A DNA stretch of 64,000 bases from an uncultured Prevotellaceae bacterium (GTDB lineage: Bacteria; Bacteroidota; Bacteroidia; Bacteroidales; Bacteroidaceae), in the NCBI GenBank assembly GCA_900315565.1, contig OMZS01000011.1, forward strand, positions 124,001 through 188,000, given 5' to 3'. The position numbers and the translations under genes are program-made. Of this stretch, positions 33,646 through 42,937 are shown one piece after another. The notes under the pieces are model-generated. The model saw nothing but the letters and a program-made list of their open reading frames with translations, did no database searches and had not been told where the DNA came from. The first letter of the stretch is position 1. The number at the start of each line of letters is the position of its first letter.

Positions 33646-36516
33646 TCATTTGCATACAATATTCACCATACGTTTAGGGACGATGATAACCTTCATAATT
33701 TTTTTGCCGTCGGTGTAGCGGGCGGTACGTTCGTCGGCCATGACGTTTTCCTCGATGGTCTTGTTGTCGGCATCGGCTGCAAAAGCCATTTCGAAGCGGG
33801 TTTTGCCATTGAAGGCCACACCCATCTTTACGCTGCTTTCCACCAGATACTGCTCGTCGTACTTTGGCCATTGTGCATCGCAAACGCTGCCTTCGCCGCC
33901 CAGTTGTTCCCAGAGTTCCTCAGCAATGTGTGGGGCAAACGGGGCAATGAGCACCGCAAGTGTCTTCATTACTTCGCGGTCGTGGCATTTCTGCTGGCTC
34001 AGCTCGTTCACACAAATCATAAAGGCAGCAATCGACGTATTGTAGCTGAAGTGCTCAATGTCTTCTGTCACTTTCTTTATCAGTTTGTGCAGGCTCTTCA
34101 GGCTTTCGGCTGTGGGCTTCTGTTCTGTTTGGTTAGCTGCGCTGGTAGCGCAGCCTACGGAGCTGATTACGAGGTTCCAGAATTTTTTCAGGAAACGGTG
34201 GCAGCCGTCAATGCCGTTGGTATCCCAGGGTTTGCTCTGCTCCACGGGACCGAGGAACATTTCGTACAGGCGCAGCGTGTCGGCACCGTAACGCTCAACA
34301 ATCATATCGGGGTTCACCACGTTGAACATCGACTTCGACATTTTCTCAATGGCCCATCCGCACACGTACTTGCCGTCTTCCATTACAAACTCGGCATCGT
34401 TATATTCGGGCCGCCAGGCCTTGAAAGCCTCTACGTCGAGCACATCGTTGCTCACGATGTTCACATCCACATGAATGGGCGTAACGTCGGTACAATTCTT
34501 TTGCAGTCCGAACGAAACAAACACAGGGTGGCCTTTCTCCTTGCTGGCCTCGTTGTCGCGATAAACAAAGTTCGACCGGCCCTGAATCATACCCTGGTTC
34601 ACCAGCTTCTGGAAAGGCTCCTCTTTGCACGAGTAACCATAGTCGTGCAGGAATTTGTTCCAGAAACGCGAGTAGATGAGGTGGCCCGTGGCATGCTCAG
34701 TGCCGCCCACATAGAGGTCAACGTTTTGCCAGTATTCGTCAGCCTCGCGGCTCACCAGTGCCTGCTCGTTCTTCGGGTCCATATAACGCAGATAGTAGGC
34801 GCTCGAACCTGCAAAGCCCGGCATGGTGTTCAGCTCGAGCGGGAAGACTGTTTTGTTGTCGATGTTGTCAACATCGACTACCGAACAAGTCGTGGTGTCC
34901 CAAGCCCAGCGTTTGGCGTGTCCCAGTGGCGGCTGTCCGTCTTCGGTGGGCTTATACTGGCTCACTTCGGGCAGTTCCAGCGGCAGACACTCCTCGGGAA
35001 TCATGTAAGGCATGTTGTCTTTATAGTAAACGGGGAACGGCTCGCCCCAGTATCTCTGGCGCGAGAAGATGGCATCGCGCAGACGATAGTTCACCTTCAC
35101 GCGGCCCAGTCCGTTGGCAGCCACATATTGCTTGGTAGCCTCGATGGCCTCTTTCACGGTCAGTCCGTTGAGCACCAGTCCGTTGGGTTTTTCGTTGCCT
35201 TTCACCGGGCTGTTGCACACAATACCCTCCTTGGCATCAAAGCTCTCCTCGCTCACGTCGGCACCCTCGATGATGGGCACGATGGGCAGGTTGAAATGGC
35301 GGGCAAAAGCATAGTCGCGCGAGTCGTGGGCAGGCACGGCCATGATGGCACCAGTGCCATAGCCGGCCAGCACATATTCGGCAATCCAGATGGGAATCTG
35401 CTCGCCTGTGAGTGGATTGATGGCATACGAGCCGCTGAACACACCCGTTACCTTGTGGTCCATTTGGCGCTCTCTTTCGGTGCGCTTCTTCACGTAAGTC
35501 AGGTATTCATCTACGGCGGCGCGCTGCTCATTGGTGGTCAGCTGGTCCACCAGTTCGCTTTCGGGTGCCAGCACCATGAACGTCACACCGAAAATGGTGT
35601 CGGCACGCGTGGTGAAGATGGTGAAGGAGTCAGTACTTCCAGCAATCTTGAACTCCATTTCAGTTCCCTCGCTGCGGCCAATCCAGTTGCGCTGCGTCTC
35701 CTTCAGCGAGTCGGTCCACTCTATGGTGTCCAGACCGTCGAGCAGCCGCTGGGCGTAGGCACTTACGCGCAGGCACCATTGGCGCATTTTTTTCTGCACC
35801 ACGGGGAATCCGCCGCGCACACTCACGCCGTCAACCACCTCGTCGTTGGCCAGCACGGTGCCCAGTCCGGCGCACCAGTTCACCATGGTTTCGCCCAGAT
35901 AGGCAATGCGATAGTTCATCAGCACTTCCTGCTGTTTCTGCTCGTCCCACGCGTTCCACTCGTCGGCCGTGAAATTCAGTTCCTCGCTCTGTGCCACGTC
36001 GAGTCCTTCAGTGCCTTTTGTGGCAAAGTGCTCCGTGAGTTTCTCAATGGGCTGTGCGCTTTGGCAGCTGTTGCAATAGAACGAGTTGAACATTTTTTGG
36101 AAAGCCCACTGCGTCCACTTGTAATAAATGGGCTCGCAGGTGCGCACCTCGCGCTCCCAGTCGAACGAGAATCCAATCTTGTCCAGCTGCTCGCGATAGC
36201 GGTTGATGTTTGCCTCGGTTGTGATGGCCGGATGCTGGCCTGTCTGTATGGCATACTGCTCTGCGGGCAGACCGTAGGCATCGTAGCCCATGGGATTGAG
36301 CACGTTGAATCCCTGCTGGCGCTTGTAGCGCGCATAAATATCGCTGGCAATGTAGCCCAGCGGATGGCCCACATGCAGTCCCGCACCGCTGGGGTAGGGG
36401 AACATGTTGAGCACGTAGAACTTCTTTTTCGTGGCATCCTCCACTACGCGGTAGGTCTTTTGCTCCACCCACCGCTGGTGCCATTTCTTCTCGATTTCTC
36501 TGAAATTGTATTCCAT
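33646..36516 (-). CDS. leuS: Leucyl-tRNA synthetase
   Basis: 956 residues from [12 protein letters not shown] at 36516, the usual start in the group; ten more codons upstream are open. Class I motifs HVGHPLGY (HIGH) and EKMSKSMFN (KMSKS), the CP1 editing domain (about 230-430, with [18 protein letters not shown] and [19 protein letters not shown]) and the anticodon-binding part are complete. Two promoters arranged in tandem repeats lie upstream (36601-36713). Confidence 0.98.
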   Translation of the reverse strand: MEYNFREIEKKWHQRWVEQKTYRVVEDATKKKFYVLNMFPYPSGAGLHVGHPLGYIASDIYARYKRQQGFNVLNPMGYDAYGLPAEQYAIQTGQHPAITTEANINRYREQLDKIGFSFDWEREVRTCEPIYYKWTQWAFQKMFNSFYCNSCQSAQPIEKLTEHFATKGTEGLDVAQSEELNFTADEWNAWDEQKQQEVLMNYRIAYLGETMVNWCAGLGTVLANDEVVDGVSVRGGFPVVQKKMRQWCLRVSAYAQRLLDGLDTIEWTDSLKETQRNWIGRSEGTEMEFKIAGSTDSFTIFTTRADTIFGVTFMVLAPESELVDQLTTNEQRAAVDEYLTYVKKRTERERQMDHKVTGVFSGSYAINPLTGEQIPIWIAEYVLAGYGTGAIMAVPAHDSRDYAFARHFNLPIVPIIEGADVSEESFDAKEGIVCNSPVKGNEKPNGLVLNGLTVKEAIEATKQYVAANGLGRVKVNYRLRDAIFSRQRYWGEPFPVYYKDNMPYMIPEECLPLELPEVSQYKPTEDGQPPLGHAKRWAWDTTTCSVVDVDNIDNKTVFPLELNTMPGFAGSSAYYLRYMDPKNEQALVSREADEYWQNVDLYVGGTEHATGHLIYSRFWNKFLHDYGYSCKEEPFQKLVNQGMIQGRSNFVYRDNEASKEKGHPVFVSFGLQKNCTDVTPIHVDVNIVSNDVLDVEAFKAWRPEYNDAEFVMEDGKYVCGWAIEKMSKSMFNVVNPDMIVERYGADTLRLYEMFLGPVEQSKPWDTNGIDGCHRFLKKFWNLVISSVGCATSAANQTEQKPTAESLKSLHKLIKKVTEDIEHFSYNTSIAAFMICVNELSQQKCHDREVMKTLAVLIAPFAPHIAEELWEQLGGEGSVCDAQWPKYDEQYLVESSVKMGVAFNGKTRFEMAFAADADNKTIEENVMADERTARYTDGKKIMKVIIVPKRMVNIVCK

Positions 36517-36600
36517 TCTGTCTGTTGTTATAATACTAATAGTCATGGTTGTTGTTGGCTTTTAGCGTGCAGATTTGCTCTGCAAGGCAAAAAGTCGGTG

Positions 36601-36765
36601 CAAAGTTACTATAAAACGAGTGAAATGCAAAATGAAAACTTGTTTTTCTTTTCATTTCCGAGTATCAGTAACTTTGGCGGAGCCAAAGATACTCCAAAAC
36701 GAGTGAAATACAAAACGAAAACTTGTTTTTCTTTGTGTTTCAGTGTCTTTAGCTGCGCTTTATTG
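36601..36765 (-). promoter_or_regulatory. Tandem promoter-carrying repeat upstream of leuS
   Basis: Two units 83 bp apart. Each, read on the minus strand, has TTG, 19 bp, and TAnnTTTG: TAACTTTG 36601-36608 with TTG 36628-36630, and TATCTTTG 36684-36691 with TTG 36711-36713. Six bases upstream of each TTG begins a dyad GAAAACTTGTTTTTC (36634-36648; 36717-36731). A second small palindrome (GTAACTTTGGC-GGA-GCCAAAGATAC) joins the units. The same unit lies upstream of the Na/Pi gene. Confidence 0.75.
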
Positions 36766-36833
36766 CCAACAGCTAAAGCAATTATCTATTTTCTTACGAC
36801 ACTATTATTATCTTTCGCGGCGGCACAAAAACA

Positions 36834-36985
36834 ACTCACGGCAATACATTCAAATTTTCTAGAGAATTTGAGCGTATTGCCGTGAATTGTTTTCGTAACT
36901 TCGTGAGTTATTATTTTATTACCGTGAAATAATTTTTTATTACCGTGAGATAATAATTTATTACCGTGAGTTATTTTGGTAATGG
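36834..36985 (+). repeat. CTAG palindrome with five 21-bp CGTGA units (locus C)
   Basis: The core CAAATTTTCTAGAGAATTTG (36851-36870) lies in a longer dyad (CACGGCAATAC ... GTATTGCCGTG). Units start at 36881, 36902, 36923, 36944 and 36965, exactly 21 bp apart, the first 22 bp from CTAG. It lies between the leuS promoters and the 3' end of the Na/Pi gene. Confidence 0.85.
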
Positions 36986-36993
36986 AGGGATTC

Positions 36994-38706
36994 CTACACG
37001 TCTTTTTGGCGAGTACCCATGCGGGCTTCTACTACATTGACCACATAGTCGCCCAGTTTTTCGCACTCACCGATGATGTCCATGTAGATGGTGCCCACGG
37101 CGTAGGTATATTCGTGGTTGTTCACGTCGTTGATGTTCTGGGCCTTCAGTTGGTTGCGATAATTGTTGATTTCGTTTTCAATATTGAAGGTGCGGTTGAC
37201 GTTGAACGACTCTTTTCGTCCGCCCATCAGGTTGTTCATCTGCGTGAGCGACTGGTCGGTGAGTTCCATCATCTGGTGCATGTGCTCGTACTGGCGGTCG
37301 GTGAAGTGCTCTTGCTTACCCAGCACCTTGCGGTTGATGGTGCGCGCCATGTTGAAGCAGGCATCGCCGATAGACTCCAGTTCGCTGATTTCGCGCAGCA
37401 TGGCACGTATCTTGCCCTTGGTGTCGTCAGAGAGGTGGGCATCGCTCACCGACTCCAGATATTTGGCAATTTCAATCTCCATGTTGTCGCTGATGTTCTC
37501 ATATTTCTCAATGCGGCTGTAGAGCTTGGCAAACTTCTGCTCGTCTTTCTCGGTGAGCAGTTCGCGCACCATGCCGAACATGCGCTGCATGCGCTCGCTG
37601 AAGCTGACAATCTCTTTTTGTGCCTCGAGCACAGAGAGCTCGGGAGTCTTCATGAAGCCAGCAGTAATGAAGTGCAGACGGAAGTCCTCTTCCTCGTCCA
37701 CTTTCTTAGGCTTGATAACCCAGCAGACGAAGCGCTCAATCTGGGGAATAAACCAGATGAGTATGCCGGCATTGATAACGTTGAAGCAGCTGTGGAAAGC
37801 GGCCAGCACGAAGTTGAGTTTTTCGTTAGAGGCCATGTTAGCCATGTCCTTGCCCATTGCGTTGCCAACGTAGTCAACCAGCCAGATGACACCATCGATG
37901 AACCAGTGGAAGACAAACAGAATCCAGATAACGCCAAACACATTGAAGAACATGTGGGCCAAGGCTGCGCGCCGCGCTTGTGTGTTGGCCGAGAGAGCTG
38001 CCAGGTTTGATGTCACCGTCGTTCCTATGTTTTCGCCGAGCACCAGCGCAATGCCCTGATAAATGGGCATGGCTCCCGTTGAGCAGAGCAGCATGGTAAT
38101 GGCCATCACGGCAGCACTCGACTGCACGCAGAACGTCATCACGCCGCCAAGGAGCAGAAACACCAGTGTGGTGAGAAACGAGTTGGGGTCGAACGAACTG
38201 AAGAATGCCGTTACGGCCTGGTTGTGACCCAAGTCCATGTCGGTGCCAGTGGCTTTCAGTGTGGTCAGACCGAGCAGCAGGAAGGCCAGACCAAACAGGA
38301 AGTCGCCCACGTAGCGGTGCTTCTTCAGATAAATGAGAATGATACCCAAAAAGAAGCCTGGATAGACAGCCACGCTGATGTCGAACGACGTACCCAAAGC
38401 CATGATCCATGCCGTCAGCGTGGTGCCGATGTTGGCACCCATAATGACCGAAATGGCCTGAGCAAGGGTGAGCAAGCCGGCGTTGACAAACGAGACGGTC
38501 ATCACCGTTGTGGCAGTTGACGACTGTACCGAAGCAGTAACAATGGTACCTGTTAGAAGACCAGTAAAACGGTTGGTGGTCATGGCGCCAAGTGCGTGGC
38601 GCAACTGCGGACCCGCCATTTTCTGCAGGGCCTCGCTCATGGCTTTCATACCGAACATGAGCAGGGCCAGCGAGCCCAAGAGCTTGAATAATACAAAAAC
38701 AGACAT
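36994..38706 (-). CDS. Na/Pi cotransporter family protein with PhoU-like domain
   Basis: 570 residues. Two inverted membrane repeats carry the paired motifs QSSTATTVMTVSFVNAGLL / MGANIGTTLTAW and VQSSAAVMAITMLL / GENIGTTVTSN. A PhoU-like helical domain follows (about 345-560). Relatives (NptA, YjbB) move phosphate with sodium. The promoter is within a repeat at 38730. The gene ends just past the 21-bp repeat of locus C; no terminator hairpin was found there. Confidence 0.92.
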   Translation of the reverse strand: MSVFVLFKLLGSLALLMFGMKAMSEALQKMAGPQLRHALGAMTTNRFTGLLTGTIVTASVQSSTATTVMTVSFVNAGLLTLAQAISVIMGANIGTTLTAWIMALGTSFDISVAVYPGFFLGIILIYLKKHRYVGDFLFGLAFLLLGLTTLKATGTDMDLGHNQAVTAFFSSFDPNSFLTTLVFLLLGGVMTFCVQSSAAVMAITMLLCSTGAMPIYQGIALVLGENIGTTVTSNLAALSANTQARRAALAHMFFNVFGVIWILFVFHWFIDGVIWLVDYVGNAMGKDMANMASNEKLNFVLAAFHSCFNVINAGILIWFIPQIERFVCWVIKPKKVDEEEDFRLHFITAGFMKTPELSVLEAQKEIVSFSERMQRMFGMVRELLTEKDEQKFAKLYSRIEKYENISDNMEIEIAKYLESVSDAHLSDDTKGKIRAMLREISELESIGDACFNMARTINRKVLGKQEHFTDRQYEHMHQMMELTDQSLTQMNNLMGGRKESFNVNRTFNIENEINNYRNQLKAQNINDVNNHEYTYAVGTIYMDIIGECEKLGDYVVNVVEARMGTRQKDV

Positions 38707-38729
38707 ACAGATTCAACTTTTATTGGGGG

Positions 38730-38930
38730 CAAAGATACGAAAAAAAGAGAGAAATGCAAAAGGAAAACTTGTTTTTCTTTTGCATTTCCGAATGTCAGTA
38801 ACTTCGGCATAGCCAAAGTTACGAAAAAAAGAGCGCAGAACAAAGAATTACTGATTGTTTTTTATGCCGAAATAGATCATCTTTGCCATCTTTTTTGTAA
38901 AGATGCGAAAAAAACAGAGCGAAAGTCAAA
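38730..38930 (-). promoter_or_regulatory. Tandem promoter-carrying repeat upstream of the Na/Pi gene
   Basis: Units 84 bp apart with the leuS-type design: TATCTTTG 38730-38737 with TTG 38757-38759, and TAACTTTG 38814-38821 with TTG 38841-38843, both with 19-bp spacers. The dyad GAAAACTTGTTTTTC at 38763-38777 occurs in the first unit only. A third degenerate unit is at about 38898. Confidence 0.7.
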
Positions 38931-38944
38931 AAAACATCTTAAAA

Positions 38945-38976
38945 TTTTGCCCTGACTCAATAAATATTTATTTTTG
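38945..38976 (+). promoter_or_regulatory. Promoter of the nucleoside kinase operon
   Basis: TTTTG (38945-38949), 19 bp, TATTTTTG (38969-38976). The ATG at 39016 is about 30 nt after the predicted start of transcription. Confidence 0.7.
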
Positions 38977-39015
38977 TAAACCAAATCAATATGTATATTA
39001 ATCTTTTTTCTGAAC

Positions 39016-40710
39016 ATGAAACAACGTCAACTGGACATACTGTGCAAGAACACAGGCACAACTCTCAAAGCCGACTTCGGAAGCACGCTGACGGAGGTTT
39101 TCCAAATGAGCGGACTGAAAATGGACTACGGACCCATCAGCGCACGAGTGAATAATAAGGTGGAAGGCATGCACTACCGTGTGTATAACCCCAAGGAAGT
39201 GGAGTTTCTCGACATTACCTCTGCTAGCGGCGCACGCGCTTACACGCGCAGTCTGTTTTTTGTGCTCTGCAAGGCCGCCCACGACCTTTACCCCGACTGC
39301 TCGCTCGCCATCGACATTCCCGTGAGCAACGGCTACTATGTAGATATCAACATCGGGCGCCCCGTGACGCTCGACGATGTGGGGCAAATCCGCCGCCGCA
39401 TGCAGGAAATCATCGATGCTGCCATACCCATCCACCGCCACGAGGACACCACCGAGCGCGCCATCAGCATGTTTGAGAAAGCCGGGGCACGCTCGAAGGT
39501 GAAACTGCTGAAAAGCAGCGGACGGCTCTACACCACCTATTACGACATTGACGGCTACTACGACTATTACTACGGCTCGCTGCTCACCAATACGTCAGAG
39601 ATTTATCTTTTCGGACTGGAGAAATACTTCGACGGTCTGCTGCTGCGCATCCCATCGCGCGAACACCCCTCAGAGCTGGGCGAAATGACCCACCAGGATA
39701 AGATGTTCGGCATATTCAAGGAGCATCACCGCTGGCAGAACATTTTGGGCATACGCACCGTGGGCGACCTCAACGAGGCCATCGATGCCGGCATGAGTGC
39801 CCAGCTCATTCAGGTGAGCGAAGCCCTGCAGGAAAAGAAAATAGCCCAGATTGCCGACGAAATTGCCCGCCGGATGACCGGCCCGCAGCTCACAGGCAAC
39901 AACAAGGCCCTGCGAATGATACTCATTGCCGGACCCTCGAGCAGCGGAAAAACCACCACCTGCAAGCGCCTCTCCGTGCAACTGCTCGCCAATGGCATCA
40001 AGCCCGTGGGTATCTCGCTCGACGACTACTTTGTTGACCGCGACCTGACGCCCCGCGATGCCAAGGGCGATTTCGACTTTGAGCATCTGCACTCGCTCAA
40101 TCTGCCACTGCTCAGCCAGCAGCTCAACGCTCTCTTCGCCGGCGAGGAGGTAGAGTTGCCGCGCTACGACTTCCCCACTGGGCGCAGCACCATGAGCGGG
40201 CGTCGCCTGCGACTGCGCGACGACGAGATACTCGTTGTCGAGGGCATTCACGCACTCAACCCCGAGCTCACGGCCAACATTCCAGGCGACCAGATTTTCC
40301 GCATCTACGCCTCGGCACTCACCACCATACTGCTCGACTCGCACAACTATATTCCCACCACCGACAACCGCCTGCTGCGCCGCATCATTCGCGACCACAA
40401 ATACCGCGCTGTCTCCGCCCGCGAAACCATTCGCCGCTGGCCAAGCGTCAGGGCGGGAGAAAACCGCTGGATTTTCCCCTTCCAGGAAAATGCTGACGCC
40501 ATGTTCAACACCGCCATGCTCTTCGAGCTGGCCGTCATTAAGAGCCAGGCCGAGCCGCTGCTCGAACAAGTGCCCGAAAACTGTGAGGAACATGCCGAAG
40601 CCTACCGCCTGCTGAAGTTCCTCCACTACATCAAGCCCATTCCCGACGGCGACATACCGCCCACCTCGTTGCTGCGCGAGTTCCTCGGCGGCTCATCCTT
40701 TAAATACTGA
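39016..40710 (+). CDS. Uridine kinase-like nucleoside kinase with tRNA-synthetase-type N-terminus
   Basis: 564 residues. The first 60 or so form a TGS-like domain, followed by a ThrRS/AlaRS editing-domain-like part (about 60-220). The C-terminal half is a PRK/uridine kinase: P-loop IAGPSSSGKTTTCKRLSVQL, SLDDYFVDRDLTPRDAKGD, FDFEHLHSL, VVEGIHALNPELT. This architecture is common in Bacteroidetes and Firmicutes and is annotated as a nucleoside kinase; the exact nucleoside is unknown. Its stop overlaps the next start by one base. Confidence 0.88.
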   Translation: MKQRQLDILCKNTGTTLKADFGSTLTEVFQMSGLKMDYGPISARVNNKVEGMHYRVYNPKEVEFLDITSASGARAYTRSLFFVLCKAAHDLYPDCSLAIDIPVSNGYYVDINIGRPVTLDDVGQIRRRMQEIIDAAIPIHRHEDTTERAISMFEKAGARSKVKLLKSSGRLYTTYYDIDGYYDYYYGSLLTNTSEIYLFGLEKYFDGLLLRIPSREHPSELGEMTHQDKMFGIFKEHHRWQNILGIRTVGDLNEAIDAGMSAQLIQVSEALQEKKIAQIADEIARRMTGPQLTGNNKALRMILIAGPSSSGKTTTCKRLSVQLLANGIKPVGISLDDYFVDRDLTPRDAKGDFDFEHLHSLNLPLLSQQLNALFAGEEVELPRYDFPTGRSTMSGRRLRLRDDEILVVEGIHALNPELTANIPGDQIFRIYASALTTILLDSHNYIPTTDNRLLRRIIRDHKYRAVSARETIRRWPSVRAGENRWIFPFQENADAMFNTAMLFELAVIKSQAEPLLEQVPENCEEHAEAYRLLKFLHYIKPIPDGDIPPTSLLREFLGGSSFKY

Positions 40711-41933
40711 TGGCCAGCGGACGCATGAAGACAGCCATTGTTGGCGGCGGAGCGGCGGGATTCTTCCTGGCTGTGTGCCTGAAGGAGATGCGGCCCGAAA
40801 TGGAAGTAACCATTTTCGAGCGGAGCCACCATGTGCTGGCCAAGGTGAAAGTTTCGGGTGGTGGGCGGTGCAACTGCACCAATACTTTCGAGGGTGTTGC
40901 CGACCTCTCGGCGGTTTATCCACGCGGACATCGGCTGATGAAACGGCTCATGCGCCAGTTCAACCAGCACGACGCTTACCAGTGGTTCGAGCGCCACGGT
41001 GTGAAACTCACTGTGCAAGAAGACCAGTGCGTGTTTCCTGAGTCGCAGGACTCTCAAACCATCATCGATTGTTTCGTCAATGCAGCCCAGCGGCTTGGTG
41101 TCAGGGTGGTCAGAGGCCATTGCATCAGTTCGCTCAGCGAGCTTGACGATTTCGATTTTGTGGCCGTCACCACGGGCGGGCAGCCCAAGGCCGACCGTCT
41201 GCTTTGGCTGCAAGAGGCTGGCCATGCCATAGAACAGCCCGTTCCGTCGTTGTTCAGCCTGAGTGTGGCCGACGATGCGCTCCACCAGCTCATGGGTACC
41301 GTGGTCGGTTCCGCGCAAGTGATGATTCCTGGCACACGCCTGCGGGCTACGGGCGCACTTCTCATCACCCATTGGGGACTGAGCGGCCCTGCTGTTTTGC
41401 GTTTGTCGAGCTATGCTGCCCGCCATCTCAGCGAGTCAGACTATAAAGTACAGCTGAGCGTCAACTGGCTCTGCATGACCGATGCTCAGGCTCAGCAGCT
41501 GATGGGTGGCTTGCAAGAGCGTTATGCCCAGCGACAGCTGCGCAATGCGCATCCCACGGAGTTGCCCGTGAGGCTCTGGCATTATCTGCTTTCCAAGAGC
41601 GTGGGCGAGCAAAAAGCCCAGCTCACATGGCGCGAGCTGGGCCGAAAGGACCTGAACAGACTGGTGAACACCCTTTGCAACGACACTTATCTGTCGAGTG
41701 GCCGGCCGGTGTTTAAGGACGAGTTTGTCACCTGCGGTGGCATATCGCTGTCTTCCGTCGTTCCTGCCACCTTAGAGAGCCGCCATCGGCCCGGTCTTTA
41801 TTTTGCGGGCGAAGTGCTCGATATCGACGGTGTCACCGGCGGTTTCAATTTTCAGGCTGCATGGACCACCGCCTTCACTGTGGCCAAAGCCATTGCCGAG
41901 CAAGTCTCGCCCAATCTCCCTAAAGGAAGCTAG
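40710..41933 (+). CDS. NAD(P)/FAD-dependent oxidoreductase, YhiN/HI0933 family
   Basis: 407 residues. FAD-binding AIVGGGAAGFFLAVCLKE, the family block KVKVSGGGRCNCTN and the late FAGEVLDIDGVTGGFNFQAA are all there. A second Met (MKTAIVGG, codon 6) is the other possible start. A flavoprotein of unknown substrate, cytoplasmic. Translationally coupled to the kinase upstream. Confidence 0.9.
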   Translation: MASGRMKTAIVGGGAAGFFLAVCLKEMRPEMEVTIFERSHHVLAKVKVSGGGRCNCTNTFEGVADLSAVYPRGHRLMKRLMRQFNQHDAYQWFERHGVKLTVQEDQCVFPESQDSQTIIDCFVNAAQRLGVRVVRGHCISSLSELDDFDFVAVTTGGQPKADRLLWLQEAGHAIEQPVPSLFSLSVADDALHQLMGTVVGSAQVMIPGTRLRATGALLITHWGLSGPAVLRLSSYAARHLSESDYKVQLSVNWLCMTDAQAQQLMGGLQERYAQRQLRNAHPTELPVRLWHYLLSKSVGEQKAQLTWRELGRKDLNRLVNTLCNDTYLSSGRPVFKDEFVTCGGISLSSVVPATLESRHRPGLYFAGEVLDIDGVTGGFNFQAAWTTAFTVAKAIAEQVSPNLPKGS

Positions 41934-42016
41934 GGTGGGGATACTGAAAGTTCTCCCTCTGTCCTCTATTTCTTTATCACTTTACATTTTTCATTCATTA
42001 TTTATCATTTTTCGCT

Positions 42017-42901
42017 TTGTTCAAGTGGTTTGAAAACAAAAAGACTTGCCGCGATGTGGCACTGGTACTCTCTACAGGAGGTGCCCGCGGACTGGCTCAC
42101 ATTGGTGCCATCGACCAGCTGCTCGACATGGGCTACAACATCCGTTCGGTGGCAGGCACCTCTATGGGTGCGCTGGTGGGTGGCATGTATGCTGCCGGGC
42201 GGTTGGAGGATTTCCGACAATGGATGCTCACCATCGACCGCAAGCGCATACTTTCGCTCATGGATTTTTCGCTCAGCATCAGCCATATAGCCAAGGGCGA
42301 GCGTATCATTGAGGCTATGAAAGAGATAGTGCCCGACGTGAATATCGAAGATCTCAGCATTCCCTATTGTGCCGTGGCCACCGATGCTGTGAGTGGCACC
42401 GAGGTGGTGTTCAACAGCGGAAGCCTCTACGATGCCATCCGCGCCAGCATTTCGCTGCCGCTGGTGTTCAGCCCGGTGCGTCAGGGCGAACGCATTCTGC
42501 TCGATGGCGGGCTGGTGAATCCGTTGCCGCTGAATCGCGTCAGGCGCAGCAAGCACGATTTGCTGGTAGCCGTCAACGTCAGCGGTCACGACTATCGTGG
42601 ACAAGTAGAAATGCGACGCATCATCAAGGAGCAGCAAACCGAGCGGTCGAAGGTCATTTCGCTGCTCAGCAAACTCATGCCGCAAGATCCTGAGCTCAAC
42701 TACTACACACTGCTCAACCGCTCCATTTCTATTATGATAAACAAAAATGCCCAGCAAAGCCTGAAGCTTACTCCGCCCGACATTCTCGTAGATATTCCCA
42801 TGAACCGCTACAACACTTTCGATTTCGACAAGGTGGAGCGGCTGTCGGCCATCGGGCGCAACAAAACCAAGCGGGCGGTGGAAAAATTCTTAGAGAAGTA
42901 A
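42017..42901 (+). CDS. Patatin-like phospholipase (RssA-like)
   Basis: 294 residues, starting at a TTG (FKWFENKKTCRDVALVLSTG). The patatin dyad is present: Ser in AGTSMGALVGG and Asp in LDGGLVNPLPL; the oxyanion loop is GGARGLAHIG. A lipid acyl hydrolase; without a signal peptide it should be cytoplasmic or peripheral. Third in the kinase-YhiN-patatin run. Confidence 0.88.
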   Translation: MFKWFENKKTCRDVALVLSTGGARGLAHIGAIDQLLDMGYNIRSVAGTSMGALVGGMYAAGRLEDFRQWMLTIDRKRILSLMDFSLSISHIAKGERIIEAMKEIVPDVNIEDLSIPYCAVATDAVSGTEVVFNSGSLYDAIRASISLPLVFSPVRQGERILLDGGLVNPLPLNRVRRSKHDLLVAVNVSGHDYRGQVEMRRIIKEQQTERSKVISLLSKLMPQDPELNYYTLLNRSISIMINKNAQQSLKLTPPDILVDIPMNRYNTFDFDKVERLSAIGRNKTKRAVEKFLEK

Positions 42902-42937
42902 ACCGAGTTGTGGCAATATGCATTCTTTTTCTCCTTC

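Noticed and set aside
33871-36885. 1004-codon open frame antisense to leuS
   Set aside because: It is the mirror of a GC-rich coding strand, has no domain I recognise and covers the leuS promoters.
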